Virus record (IMG/VR): IMGVR_UViG_3300010211_000045
Location: 1-27,425 of that record
Reading direction: 5' to 3' (one strand)
Source: a virus
Length of the DNA stretch: 27,425 nt
Under the pieces are notes generated by a model. That model did no database searches. It saw only the letters and a program-made list of their open reading frames with translations, and was not told the DNA's origin. Positions 5,711 through 13,690 of this stretch are shown one piece after another; position 1 is the first letter of the stretch; every line of letters starts with the position of its first letter. The position numbers and the translations under genes were made by a program.

Positions 5711-5941
5711 ATGAGCGACCTCTTCTCCGCCGCAAACCCGCGCCCGCACACCGACCCCAGCGGGCATCTCGTCACGCCGTGCGCCGTGCCCGGCTGTCGC
5801 CGCCCCGCCGTCCGGGGTGAAGGCGTTCACCTGCTGCACTTCCTGCGCAAGGGCGATGCCCGCGCCTTGGGAACATGGTGGTGCACCGAGCATTGGCGCG
5901 AGCACACGGCCACAGTTTCGAGGAGGGCGGCCCATGCATGA
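5711..5941 (+). CDS. Small zinc-binding phage protein
   Basis: 76-aa protein with two metal-ligand pairs: Cys24-x4-Cys29 and Cys58-x2-His61 in TWWCTEHW. This is the arrangement of the small treble-clef/zinc-ribbon proteins commonly encoded next to phage primases. Function is unknown; DNA or protein binding is plausible. It overlaps the primase gene by 8 bases, so the two are probably co-translated. The start at 5711 (GAGGGG before ATG) is preferred over an upstream frame that reads into the pseudogene region. Confidence 0.65.
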   Translation: MSDLFSAANPRPHTDPSGHLVTPCAVPGCRRPAVRGEGVHLLHFLRKGDARALGTWWCTEHWREHTATVSRRAAHA

Positions 5942-7109
5942 CGCCCGCCTTCCCGATGCCTTCGTGGCCGAGGTCCTGGCCCGCACCGACCTTTCAGCGG
6001 TGATCGGCCAGGACGTGCGCCTGACCCGCGCGGGCCGCCGCGAGTTCGAGGGGTTGTGCCCGTTCCACACCGAGCGCACGCCGTCCTTCACCGTGGTGCC
6101 CGACAAGGGGTTCGCCCACTGCTTCGGCTGTTCCTGGCACGGCGACGCCATCGGCTATCTGATGGAGGCGCGGGGCTGGTCGTTCCTGGAGGCGGTCGAG
6201 GATCTGGCCGCCCGCGCAGGCATGGAGATGCCGGGTCGCGACGGCCCCGCCCGCCGCAGGACCTCCGCCCCGCCGAAGCCGCTGCCCCCGCCGCCGCAGA
6301 TGGCCGCCAGGGACGATGCCGAACGCACCCGCGCGCGGGCCTTCGCGGTCTGGCAGGAGGGCGTGACGCTGCCGGGTACCCTGGCAGAAACCTACCTCGC
6401 CGCGCGCGGCATTCACCCGGAGACGACCGCTCGCCTGCAGGGCCTGCGGTTTCACCCAGCCGTTCCCTACTGGTGGACGCCGCCGCGTGATCGGGGCGAG
6501 CCGCCCGCGCACCCCCAGAAGCTGGGCGAGTGGCCGGCCCTGTTGGGGGCCATCGTGGGGCCGAATGGGCGGTTCAAGGCGCTGCACCAGACATGGCTGG
6601 CGGACGACGGATCGAACAAGCGCCTGATCGTTGCCCCCACGGATGGCGCCCGCCTGAAGGTCAAGAAGGTCAAGGGCGCGGCCGGCGGTGGCGCCATCCG
6701 CCTAATCCCGCTGCCCGAGGGCGCCGAGGTCCTGGGTACCGCCGAGGGCATCGAGACCGCCGCCAGCGTGATCCAGTCGCTCGGGGCCGACGGCCTGCCG
6801 GTTTGGGCGCTGTACAGCCTGGGCAATCTGGCGGGCGGCGGATTGGGACAGGGGCGGCCCCACCCGGATCGGCGCGGCAAGTTTTTGCCCTCCATTGCGC
6901 CCGACCCGGCCCGGCCGGGCTGGATACCGCCGCCAGGCGTGCGCCGGGTGACGTGGTTCGCGGACGGCGACGGCAAAGACCCCGCCGCCGCTGACGCCAT
7001 CATCCGCCGGGGCGCGGTGCGTTTCGGACAAGCCGGGGTGGCCCTGGCCGTCGCGAAGGCTCCATCCGGCATGGACTGGAACGACGTTTTGACCAGGGGG
7101 GCCGCATGA
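5934..7109 (+). CDS. DNA primase with CHC2 zinc finger and Toprim domain
   Basis: 391-aa DnaG-type primase. The zinc-binding domain (about 8-100) has Cys42-x2-His45 in LCPFHTERTPSF and Cys63-x2-Cys66 in HCFGCSWHGD, with the typical F/DAIGYLM helix. After a Pro-rich linker (about 105-122) comes a core with a Toprim fold: the AEGIETA motif with Glu271, and an acidic DxD pair (Asp344, Asp346) in FADGDGKD. The set of catalytic acidic residues is present. It makes RNA primers for phage DNA replication. A D5-type primase-helicase is encoded downstream, so this phage carries two priming or helicase proteins, as many alphaproteobacterial temperate phages do. The start at ATG 5934 is preceded by GAGGAGG. 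Confidence 0.9.
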   Translation: MHDARLPDAFVAEVLARTDLSAVIGQDVRLTRAGRREFEGLCPFHTERTPSFTVVPDKGFAHCFGCSWHGDAIGYLMEARGWSFLEAVEDLAARAGMEMPGRDGPARRRTSAPPKPLPPPPQMAARDDAERTRARAFAVWQEGVTLPGTLAETYLAARGIHPETTARLQGLRFHPAVPYWWTPPRDRGEPPAHPQKLGEWPALLGAIVGPNGRFKALHQTWLADDGSNKRLIVAPTDGARLKVKKVKGAAGGGAIRLIPLPEGAEVLGTAEGIETAASVIQSLGADGLPVWALYSLGNLAGGGLGQGRPHPDRRGKFLPSIAPDPARPGWIPPPGVRRVTWFADGDGKDPAAADAIIRRGAVRFGQAGVALAVAKAPSGMDWNDVLTRGAA

Positions 7110-7126
7110 GACCGTCCGCGCCGACG

Positions 7127-7552
7127 TCAAGCCGCCTCGACAGCCACCACCACCCGCTGTCCCAGCACGGCCAACGCCTCTTCCAGGCGGCCGATCTTGG
7201 TGACGCGATCCGGGTCCAGCATGCGCCGTACCTCAGTCTCAGCCAGCCCCATGCGCGCGGCAAGGTCGGTGTTGGACAGTCCCGCCGCCCGCATGGCCTG
7301 ATACAGGGCCACCTTGGCGGACATTACCGCACCCGGAACGACCACCGGGCGACCCCGAGCCGGGCTGGGAGCCGGGATGTCCTCCTTACCGGTCATGGCG
7401 GCGCCCAAGGCCGCCTCAAGGGCATCCGCCGCTTCCGTCAGGGCTTCCGCCCGGTCGGCACCGTCGGTCACGCAGCCGATCAGATCGGCCACCCGCGCAA
7501 ACACGCGCCCGTCTTCGTCCGTTTCCAGATCAACGGGATAAGCATAGCGCAT
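7127..7552 (-). CDS. hicB: HicB-type antitoxin with C-terminal HTH
   Basis: 141-aa antitoxin. The N-terminal partial-RNaseH-like HicB domain (about 1-62) shows YPVDLETDEDGRVFARVADL and the CVTDG/EAL pattern that binds HicA. After a Pro-rich linker, an XRE-like HTH (about 80-131, LSNTDLAARMGLAETEVRRM) binds the operator. It neutralises HicA and represses the operon. It lies 15 bases downstream of hicA with GGAGGACG before its start at 7552, converging on the primase gene. The order toxin first, antitoxin second is normal for HicAB. Confidence 0.93.
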   Translation of the reverse strand: MRYAYPVDLETDEDGRVFARVADLIGCVTDGADRAEALTEAADALEAALGAAMTGKEDIPAPSPARGRPVVVPGAVMSAKVALYQAMRAAGLSNTDLAARMGLAETEVRRMLDPDRVTKIGRLEEALAVLGQRVVVAVEAA

Positions 7553-7567
7553 CGTTCGTCCTCCGGG

Positions 7568-7786
7568 TCAAAAGTCTTCGGGGTTGATGCCCAGATCGGC
7601 CAGCATACTCTTCGGCAGGCCGCCGCCGATTTCCTTTTTACGGTCCTTCACGGTGGTTCGGCGAGTCTCGGTGCCAAGGTACACGGTGCCGTGGGACCCC
7701 TTGCCGCGCCGCGCCATAAACCGGACCTCAAGGCCCCGGGCCTTGGCGTATTTGTTCAGCCGCTTCAGGAGTTCGTTGCCGGTCAT
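7568..7786 (-). CDS. hicA: HicA-type mRNA interferase toxin
   Basis: 72-aa double-stranded-RNA-binding-fold toxin that cleaves mRNA. The catalytic histidine is His32 in RRGKGSHGTVYLG, followed by the TTVKDRKKEIGGGL segment and C-terminal helix usual for the family. The length is normal for HicA. The start at 7786 is supported by GGAGGGGGCG immediately upstream. Upstream in-frame codons run through the operator repeats and encode a low-complexity peptide, so they were excluded. It is a prophage-borne addiction module that could stabilise lysogeny or act in abortive infection. Confidence 0.93.
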   Translation of the reverse strand: MTGNELLKRLNKYAKARGLEVRFMARRGKGSHGTVYLGTETRRTTVKDRKKEIGGGLPKSMLADLGINPEDF

Positions 7787-7815
7787 CGCCCCCTCCGTGT
7801 TGACATCTACAGATT

Positions 7816-7831
7816 CGAACTTTTTTGTTCG
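7816..7831. promoter_or_regulatory. HicAB operator-like inverted repeat 1
   Basis: CGAAC, six T, GTTCG: a 16-bp inverted repeat with perfect 5-bp arms. It lies 30 bases upstream of the hicA start, in the spacer of a possible minus-strand promoter (TTGAAA near 7838-7833). An identical copy lies exactly 33 bp further upstream. Confidence 0.7.
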
Positions 7832-7848
7832 TCTTTCAAGGATCGAGA

Positions 7849-7864
7849 CGAACTTTTTTGTTCG
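7849..7864. promoter_or_regulatory. HicAB operator-like inverted repeat 2
   Basis: Second identical copy of the 16-bp CGAAC-T6-GTTCG element. The 33-bp offset is about three helical turns, so both sites face the same side of the DNA. This suits cooperative binding of a HicB tetramer or HicAB complex. Confidence 0.7.
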
Positions 7865-7888
7865 ACACAACACGACGGGTTTCCGCCC

Positions 7889-7918
7889 TTGACCGTGCAC
7901 AGCGGCGCGGCGTACCGT
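7889..7918 (+). promoter_or_regulatory. Candidate promoter for the C4-like leader and antirepressor operon
   Basis: TTGACC (7889-7894), 18-base spacer, TACCGT (7913-7918). The leader with the 7956-7976 terminator hairpin begins just downstream. A very similar TTGACG-18-TACCTC arrangement stands before a second terminator leader at 12052-12081. Confidence 0.4.
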
Positions 7919-7932
7919 GGTTGTTGGAGCGT

Positions 7933-8062
7933 GACAACTCCGAGCAACAGCGGATCCCGCCCCGCAGGCGGGTTTTCTATGCCCAATCTCCGGGGGCCGT
8001 ACGCGTATGTCCAGGGCGCAAGCCTAAAGGCGTGCGGGCTCGACTGTTGCCGAGTTGTCAAC
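7933..8062 (+). ncRNA. C4-antisense-RNA-like leader of the antirepressor operon
   Basis: Structured leader between a candidate promoter and the antirepressor-like gene. It contains a GC hairpin with T-run (7956-7976) followed by CTATGCCCAAT, which recalls the C4 antisense RNA of P1/P7-type phages. GACAACTC (7933-7940) pairs with GAGTTGTC (8052-8059), and GCAACAG (7944-7950) pairs with CTGTTGC (8044-8050), closing the whole element. A second GCAACAG at 8111-8117 sits on the ribosome site (AGGAG 8116-8120) of the downstream gene and can pair with the same CTGTTGC. The two pairings exclude each other, as in C4-type control of ant. The family call is from memory of the layout; no covariance search was done. 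Confidence 0.45.
7956..7976 (+). terminator. Intrinsic terminator or attenuator inside the leader
   Basis: CCCGCC (7956-7961) and GGCGGG (7967-7972) form a 6-bp GC stem with a 5-base loop, followed by TTTT. Its position soon after a promoter and before the coding gene suits attenuation or processing rather than the end of an operon. Confidence 0.55.
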
Positions 8063-8127
8063 CCCCGGGGTCTCGGTGCCGTGACAAGTGGCGAGGCTCC
8101 GGCCATTCAGGCAACAGGAGCATCGCC

Positions 8128-9145
<1,018 letters not shown>

Positions 9146-9159
<14 letters not shown>

Positions 9160-10792
9160 TCGAACGCCAGCGCCGCCCAGGACTGCGGACGCCGTCGCCG
9201 CCGAGGCCCCCAACGCATCGAGCGCGGAGCAAAAAATCCGCGACGCAGCGGCGGCGGCCGAAGTGGTGGACTTCAGCGACTACCAGTCGGACGCCCAGAC
9301 CGGCGGCGGGAACGACCTGCTGCATCGCTGCTCCCGGCTGCCGCAGAACGACACCGGCAACGCCGCGCGGCTCAAGCTGCGCTTCGGGCACCGGCTGATC
9401 TGGGTCGAGGGCCTGGGCTGGCTGGCCTGGGTGGGCACGCACTGGAGCGCCACGGACGGCGACCGTTTGGCCACCACCTGGGCGCAGCGTGTCGCCGCCC
9501 TGATCCGCAAGGAAGCCCGCCGGTTCGAAGAAGCCGGGCCGCAGCTGGGCGAGGACGACAAGGCGTTCGAAAAGCGCGTCTCCAGCCGTATGGCGTGGTC
9601 CGTGGCCTCCGGCATGTGGCCGCGCACCAAGGCCATGCTGGACGCCGCCGCGCCCCATTTGTCCGTCTCCGTGGACCGCCTCGACGCCCGGCCGGATCTG
9701 TTCAACGTGGCCAACGGCACGCTGGAACTCTCGACCGCCGACGTCGGCGACACTCTTCCGGAGGGCGTGTGGACCTGCCGCGAACACCGGCCGGAGGACT
9801 ATCTGACGCGCCTGTCGCCGGTGGAATACAACCCCGAGGCGACGGCCCACCGCTGGCGCCGCTTCGTGGCGGAAACGCACCCGGACGAGGAACAGCGGCT
9901 CTATATCCAGCGCGCCGCCGGCTACACCCTGACCGGCTGGACGCGCGAGGAAAAGGTGTTCCTGCAATACGGTGAGGGCTCGAACGGCAAGAGCCTGTTC
10001 ATGGAGCTTCTATCCGAAGTCATGGGCAGTTATGCCGTCGCGGTCCCGTTCGAGACCTTCCTGACCGACGATCACCGCACCGGTGGACAGGCCACGCCGG
10101 ACCTGATCCGCCTGCCCGGACGGCGGTTGGCCCGGATCAGCGAACCGGAGGGCTCGGCGACGTTCTCCGAGGCCATGGTCAAGCGTGTGACCGGCACCGA
10201 CAAGATGCAGGCCCGGGCGCTGTACGGCTCCCAGGTCGAGTTCCGGCCGAGCTTCAAGCTCTGGGCCAGCTTCAACAAGAAGCCGAAGGTGCGCGGTCAG
10301 GATCACGGCATCTGGCGCCGGATCGATCTGGTCGGCTGGGTGCGCACGTTCGTCGACCCATGGGAGCGCGACAAGTACCCGGATGCCCCGCTGAAGGATA
10401 AGGGGTTGATGGACGCTCTACGGGGCGAGTTGCCCGGGGTGCTCAACTGGCTGCTGGAGGGGTATCGGGAGTGGGGGCGCAATGGGCTCGCCACGCCCGA
10501 CTGTGTGCGCGCCCTGACCCAGGAGTACCGCCAGGATAGCAACCCGCTCGGGCAATTCCTGGAGGGCAGTTGCCGCGTCGGGTCCGGCTGGACCCAGGCC
10601 GCCCGGCTCTACAAGGCCTATTCCGCGTGGTGCCGCATGGCCGCCGTCGATCCGCTGTCGCAAACCGCGTTCGGGCGCGGCCTGCGGGATATGGGGATCG
10701 ACAAAGACAAGATCGGCACCATCCACTGGAACGTCGAGATCCTGGACGGCGATTTGCTCGCCGATGCCGCCGCCGGATACGGCGATTTTTGA
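9146..10792 (+). CDS. D5/P4-type primase-helicase (SF3 helicase)
   Basis: 548-aa replication protein. The D5_N-like region (about 75-265) precedes an SF3 AAA+ helicase. Walker A is GEGSNGKS (276-283, Lys282). The Walker B/B' region is around RRLARISEPE (326-335). The sensor segment is KLWASFNKKPKV (371-382, Asn377). The arginine finger is in DHGIWRRIDL (Arg391 or Arg392). The C-terminal winged-helix-like domain (about 466-532) probably recognises DNA. No AEP primase domain is seen at the N terminus, so the upstream Toprim protein probably supplies priming. The start at 9146 overlaps the preceding stop by 14 bases. It unwinds the phage origin and drives phage DNA replication. Confidence 0.92.
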
Positions 10793-10807
10793 GGGAGGGA
10801 GACCAAA

Positions 10808-11179
10808 ATGAAGGATATGAAGCGGATTTCTGCGCTTGAGGCCCGTATTGCGGACCTGGAGCGCGAAGTTGCGGAAATAAAGGCGTCTCTTGGGAAACCG
10901 CCACCCTTGGCGAACGGACCAAAGCGCTTCCGTACCGACAATGATGCTGGCGAGGTTCGGGCGTTTCTCGACGCATGCACAGTATCTGAGCCAAATGGTC
11001 GGGTTGATGGCGCGCGCCTTTACGGTGCGTATTGTGATTGGTGTGTGCGGGCCGAAGTGATGCCGGCGCTAAGCCAAACCGCCTTTGGGCGGCGCCTTGG
11101 TGATCTGGGTGTCCCGAAAGAAAAGTACGGCCGGGTGTTCTATCTGGGCATCTGCCTGTGCGCAGAAGCGTGCGAATGA
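10808..11179 (+). CDS. Small coiled-coil protein with D5-type C-terminal DNA-binding-like domain
   Basis: 123-aa protein. Residues 7-28 form a short coiled coil (ISALEARIADLEREVAEIKA), suggesting dimerisation. Residues about 48-113 match the C-terminal domain of the preceding primase-helicase: RAFLDAC, then ARLYGAYCDWC, LSQTAFGRRLGDLGV and PKEKYGRVFY. The protein therefore looks like the DNA-recognition domain of the helicase set free with its own dimerisation helix. It starts 15 bases after the helicase stop, with GGGAGGGAG as ribosome site. Base composition is less GC-rich than its neighbours, hinting at separate acquisition. Likely roles are binding the same DNA site as a replication partner or regulator; these are inference. 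Confidence 0.7.
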   Translation: MKDMKRISALEARIADLEREVAEIKASLGKPPPLANGPKRFRTDNDAGEVRAFLDACTVSEPNGRVDGARLYGAYCDWCVRAEVMPALSQTAFGRRLGDLGVPKEKYGRVFYLGICLCAEACE

Positions 11180-11197
11180 CCCAAAACACACGCCGAC

Positions 11198-11433
11198 CTG
11201 GAAGGTTGCCGCAACCCTCCGCAACGTTCCGCAAGAAAAGCCCAATGCCTCCAGGGGGTTCGGAGGGATGGAAGGTCGGGAAGGTTTTCCCAAAAGTCCC
11301 CTATGTGTGCGCTCCTACACATACACGAAGTTATGGGGATAACCCTCCAACCTTCCAGAGAACTGAGTAACGTATTGATAGGACGGTATAAATGACCGCA
11401 CAAACCCTCCCGCAAACACTCCAGAACGTTCCG
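11198..11433 (+). repeat. Cluster of short direct and inverted repeats, possible origin or regulatory iterons
   Basis: The 212-base gap after the replication genes, and the first codons of the next gene, are rich in repeats. CCGCAA occurs three times at exact 10-bp steps (11209, 11219, 11229). AACCCTCC occurs three times (11213, 11341, 11403) and AACGTTCCG twice (11223, 11425). CTGGAAGGTTG (11198-11208) has its inverted copy CAACCTTCCAG at 11348-11358. GGGAA/TTCCC (11278-11291) makes a small palindrome. Location next to the helicase gene suggests a replication origin or binding sites for the shared C-terminal domain; this is not shown. Confidence 0.5.
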
Positions 11434-12042
11434 GAACTCTCCGTTCGGCGTTCAATGGACGTTGAAGCGCTGTTGACCTGGGCATATCGGGACGAGCGGG
11501 TGCATGAGGCCGTGGCCAGCGAAGCCCGGCGGGACCGGCACCATGGCCCGGCCCCTATCGGCACCAACGCGGCAACGGTGGTTCGGGTTGGGCTGTTAGG
11601 GTGTTTGGTCGACGGAGCCGGGGCGGGAGCGGACATGGCTCCGGCGGCTCCGGTAGCGCGGGACGCCCTGGCGATCGATGCCCTGGTGCGGGAACTTGAC
11701 GCGGCCGATCCTGACGCGCGGTTGGCGGGGACGGTGATCCATCATGCCCTGCGCGGTTCTCGGCCGGAGACGTTCGACGGCATCACCCCGCGCCCGGTGG
11801 CCCGGCGGCATGGCGCGAACGACCGTCCGGTGATGGTCTATGCCGACGCCAAAGCCCGCGTTCCACTGTACTGCCCGGTCGACTACTCGCCGACGCGGGC
11901 GGACATCGAAACGGCCCGTCTGATGTACGTGCGCTGGTGGGTAGGACTAGACTGGCTGGTCACCTACCTGCCCGATGTCCTGCGAGATCATGACATCAAA
12001 GGCTTTTTCGCCGCGAGAGAGCCGTGGTCGGAGGCGGCTTGA
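11392..12042 (+). CDS. Hypothetical phage protein (216 aa) between replication and late regions
   Basis: Soluble protein of unknown function. The N-terminal segment DVEALLTWAYRDERVHEAV and the C-terminal aromatic-rich helix (RLMYVRWWVGLDWLVTYLPD) followed by LRDHDIKGF are reminiscent of uncharacterised proteins I associate with this position in alphaproteobacterial phages. No enzyme motif is seen. The start at 11392 has AGGACGG upstream. The first codons overlap the repeat cluster. Position just before the late promoter and terminator leader would suit a late regulator or antiterminator, but there is no sequence evidence for that. Confidence 0.65.
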   Translation: MTAQTLPQTLQNVPELSVRRSMDVEALLTWAYRDERVHEAVASEARRDRHHGPAPIGTNAATVVRVGLLGCLVDGAGAGADMAPAAPVARDALAIDALVRELDAADPDARLAGTVIHHALRGSRPETFDGITPRPVARRHGANDRPVMVYADAKARVPLYCPVDYSPTRADIETARLMYVRWWVGLDWLVTYLPDVLRDHDIKGFFAAREPWSEAA

Positions 12043-12051
12043 ATTTCCGGC

Positions 12052-12081
12052 TTGACGATTCGGGAAAAAGCTTGGTACCTC
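12052..12081 (+). promoter_or_regulatory. Candidate late-operon promoter
   Basis: TTGACG (12052-12057), 18 bases, TACCTC (12076-12081), located right after the 216-aa gene. A strong terminator follows within about 30 bases of the predicted RNA start. Antitermination is therefore a plausible switch for late genes. The -10 match is weak. Confidence 0.35.
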
Positions 12082-12110
12082 TTTTCAACGTAGGATGTGT
12101 GTCCAGAACA

Positions 12111-12145
12111 AACCCGCCCCGGAGAACCCCGGTGGCGGGTTTTTT
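12111..12145 (+). terminator. Strong intrinsic terminator before the late region
   Basis: AACCCGCC (12111-12118) pairs with GGCGGGTT (12134-12141). An inner CCGG/CCGG stem (12119-12122 and 12129-12132) lies around a 6-base loop, and the T-run continues to 12145. It separates the early 216-aa gene from the late operon, or acts as an attenuator if the 12052 promoter is used. Confidence 0.75.
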
Positions 12146-12163
12146 GTTGGGAGCCTGCCGTCC

Positions 12164-12868
12164 ATGCCCGTCGAGATCGACCTCATCGAAAACCTGGACG
12201 CGGTGAAGCGCGAGATCGCGGATTTCTCCGACCGTCAGGTGCCGTTCGCCATGATGAAGGCGCTGAACCGGACGGCCTACGCGGCCAAAGCCCGGGCGCG
12301 CGACGAGATCAACCGGGTGTTCGACCGCCCCACAAAGTACACCCGCAACAGCCTGTTCGCCCGCGCCGCCAACAAGACGAAGCTCGAAGCGGCGGTCGGC
12401 ATCAAAGACACCGCCGCCAAGGGGACGCCCGCATTCAAATACCTCGCCCCCCAGATTGCGGGCGGGCCGCGCGGGGAAAAGCGCTTCGAACGCGCCCTGC
12501 ACTTCGTGGCCGGGGTTCCGAACGACACCCTGGCCGTACCGGGCAAGGGCATGAAGCTCGACCCACACGGGAACGTCCGACGCGGCCAGATCAAATCGAT
12601 CCTGGACCGCCTGCGGGCCGATGCGGGATCGCAGGGAACCCGGCGCGGTGGGTACGTTGTCGGTCAACCCGAGGATCGCCCCGACTTACCGGCCGGCGTC
12701 TGGAAACGGGAACGGAGCCGATTGGTCCCCAAGCTGGTGTTCATTCGTCGCGCGGAATACCGGCCGCGCTTTGCCTTCGCCGACATCATCCACCAAGCGG
12801 TCGCGGATGAGTTCGACGAGCACTTCCGCGAGGAACTGCACAAAGCGCACGCGACCCGTAAACGCTAA
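12164..12868 (+). CDS. Minor-tail-protein-Z-like protein
   Basis: 234-aa basic protein. The N-terminal helical region (about 15-75: VPFAMMKALNRTAYAAKARA and RDEINRVFDRPTKYTRNSLF) and the C-terminal helix (HQAVADEFDEHFREELHKA) follow the general pattern of lambda gpZ/HK97 gp10-like minor tail and connector proteins. The middle holds a variable loop-rich segment. Similarity is by pattern only. Such proteins complete the tail-head interface. It is odd that the gene lies before the terminase genes instead of among tail genes. The start at 12164 avoids reading through the terminator; an in-frame ATG at 12095 lies upstream of the hairpin and is rejected. Confidence 0.5.
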   Translation: MPVEIDLIENLDAVKREIADFSDRQVPFAMMKALNRTAYAAKARARDEINRVFDRPTKYTRNSLFARAANKTKLEAAVGIKDTAAKGTPAFKYLAPQIAGGPRGEKRFERALHFVAGVPNDTLAVPGKGMKLDPHGNVRRGQIKSILDRLRADAGSQGTRRGGYVVGQPEDRPDLPAGVWKRERSRLVPKLVFIRRAEYRPRFAFADIIHQAVADEFDEHFREELHKAHATRKR

Positions 12869-12989
12869 CCGACGGGTCCTTCCCCGGCCCAACATGATGC
12901 GGGCATTTCGAACCGTGCCCCTTCGCGCGTGGGTCGGGGGTTGAAAAGGCTGAATTCAGGGGCGTCCTGTCGTGAACTCGGGTGAAGTG
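12869..12989 (+). other. Intergenic DNA before terminase, candidate cos/packaging region
   Basis: This 121-base gap precedes the small terminase gene. In lambda-type phages the packaging start (cos) lies immediately upstream of the terminase genes, so this is the logical place for it. I see no recognisable cosN or repeated binding sites; the assignment is by position only. Confidence 0.2.
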
Positions 12990-13679
12990 ATGCTTGAGAC
13001 GGTCACGAAGGGCGAGTTCGCCCGCATGGTCGGGCGGGCCCCGTCGGCGATCAGCAATTGGATCGCGGACGGCAAGCTGTCCGGGGCGGCGTTGGACGGC
13101 GACGGCCGGTCGGCCCGGGTGGTGGTGCCGGAGGCCCTGCGGCAGTTGGGCATGAAGCTGGACGTGCGCCAGCAGATGGCGCAGGCCCGGCCGGTGGAGA
13201 CCGGGGGCTTCGCTCCGTCCGCGCCCATCCGGAGCCCGACGCGGGGTGTTGTCGGCGATGCCCAGGAACGGCTCGCGGCCGCGAAGGCGGAGCGCGAGGA
13301 ACTGGCGTTGATCCGCGAACGCGCGGAGGCCAAGGCCCGCGACGGCGCCTGGCTGCCGACGGCGGAGGCCCGGGCCGAGTTCGCGGCCGTGCTGCATCGC
13401 ACGATCCAGGCCACCGAGGTTTGGCTTCAGGTGGAGGCCCCCCAAGCCGTGTTGGCCGCGCTGGTGCCGGACGACGTGGAGACCCTGGCCGAGCGCCTGG
13501 GCACCACGCCCGGCACGGTGCGCGGCGTCCTGGCCGCCCTGGGCATGGATCAAAGGACGCTGGGCGTGGTGCTGCGCGACGGCTACCGCGACCATCGGCG
13601 CCAAGCGGCCGAACGCGCGGGGGCCGAAGCGGAAGAGGAACCGCCGTTCCTCGACGAAGGCGACAGCGATCCCGAATAG
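12990..13679 (+). CDS. Terminase small subunit, Nu1-like
   Basis: 229-aa DNA-recognition subunit of the packaging motor. A winged HTH at the N terminus (about 5-50) reads TKGEFARMVGRAPSAISNWI with a LSGAALDGDGRSARVVV wing, as in lambda Nu1. A long helix (about 80-110, AQERLAAAKAEREELALIRE) and a C-terminal helical part that would contact the large subunit follow. The acidic tail ends in DEGDSDPE. The ATG at 12990 was chosen because the HTH starts within five residues and GGGTGAAG precedes it. A GTG at 12972 in the same frame is an alternative. The large subunit follows after 11 bases. Confidence 0.85.
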   Translation: MLETVTKGEFARMVGRAPSAISNWIADGKLSGAALDGDGRSARVVVPEALRQLGMKLDVRQQMAQARPVETGGFAPSAPIRSPTRGVVGDAQERLAAAKAEREELALIRERAEAKARDGAWLPTAEARAEFAAVLHRTIQATEVWLQVEAPQAVLAALVPDDVETLAERLGTTPGTVRGVLAALGMDQRTLGVVLRDGYRDHRRQAAERAGAEAEEEPPFLDEGDSDPE

Positions 13680-13690
13680 GACGCGACACC

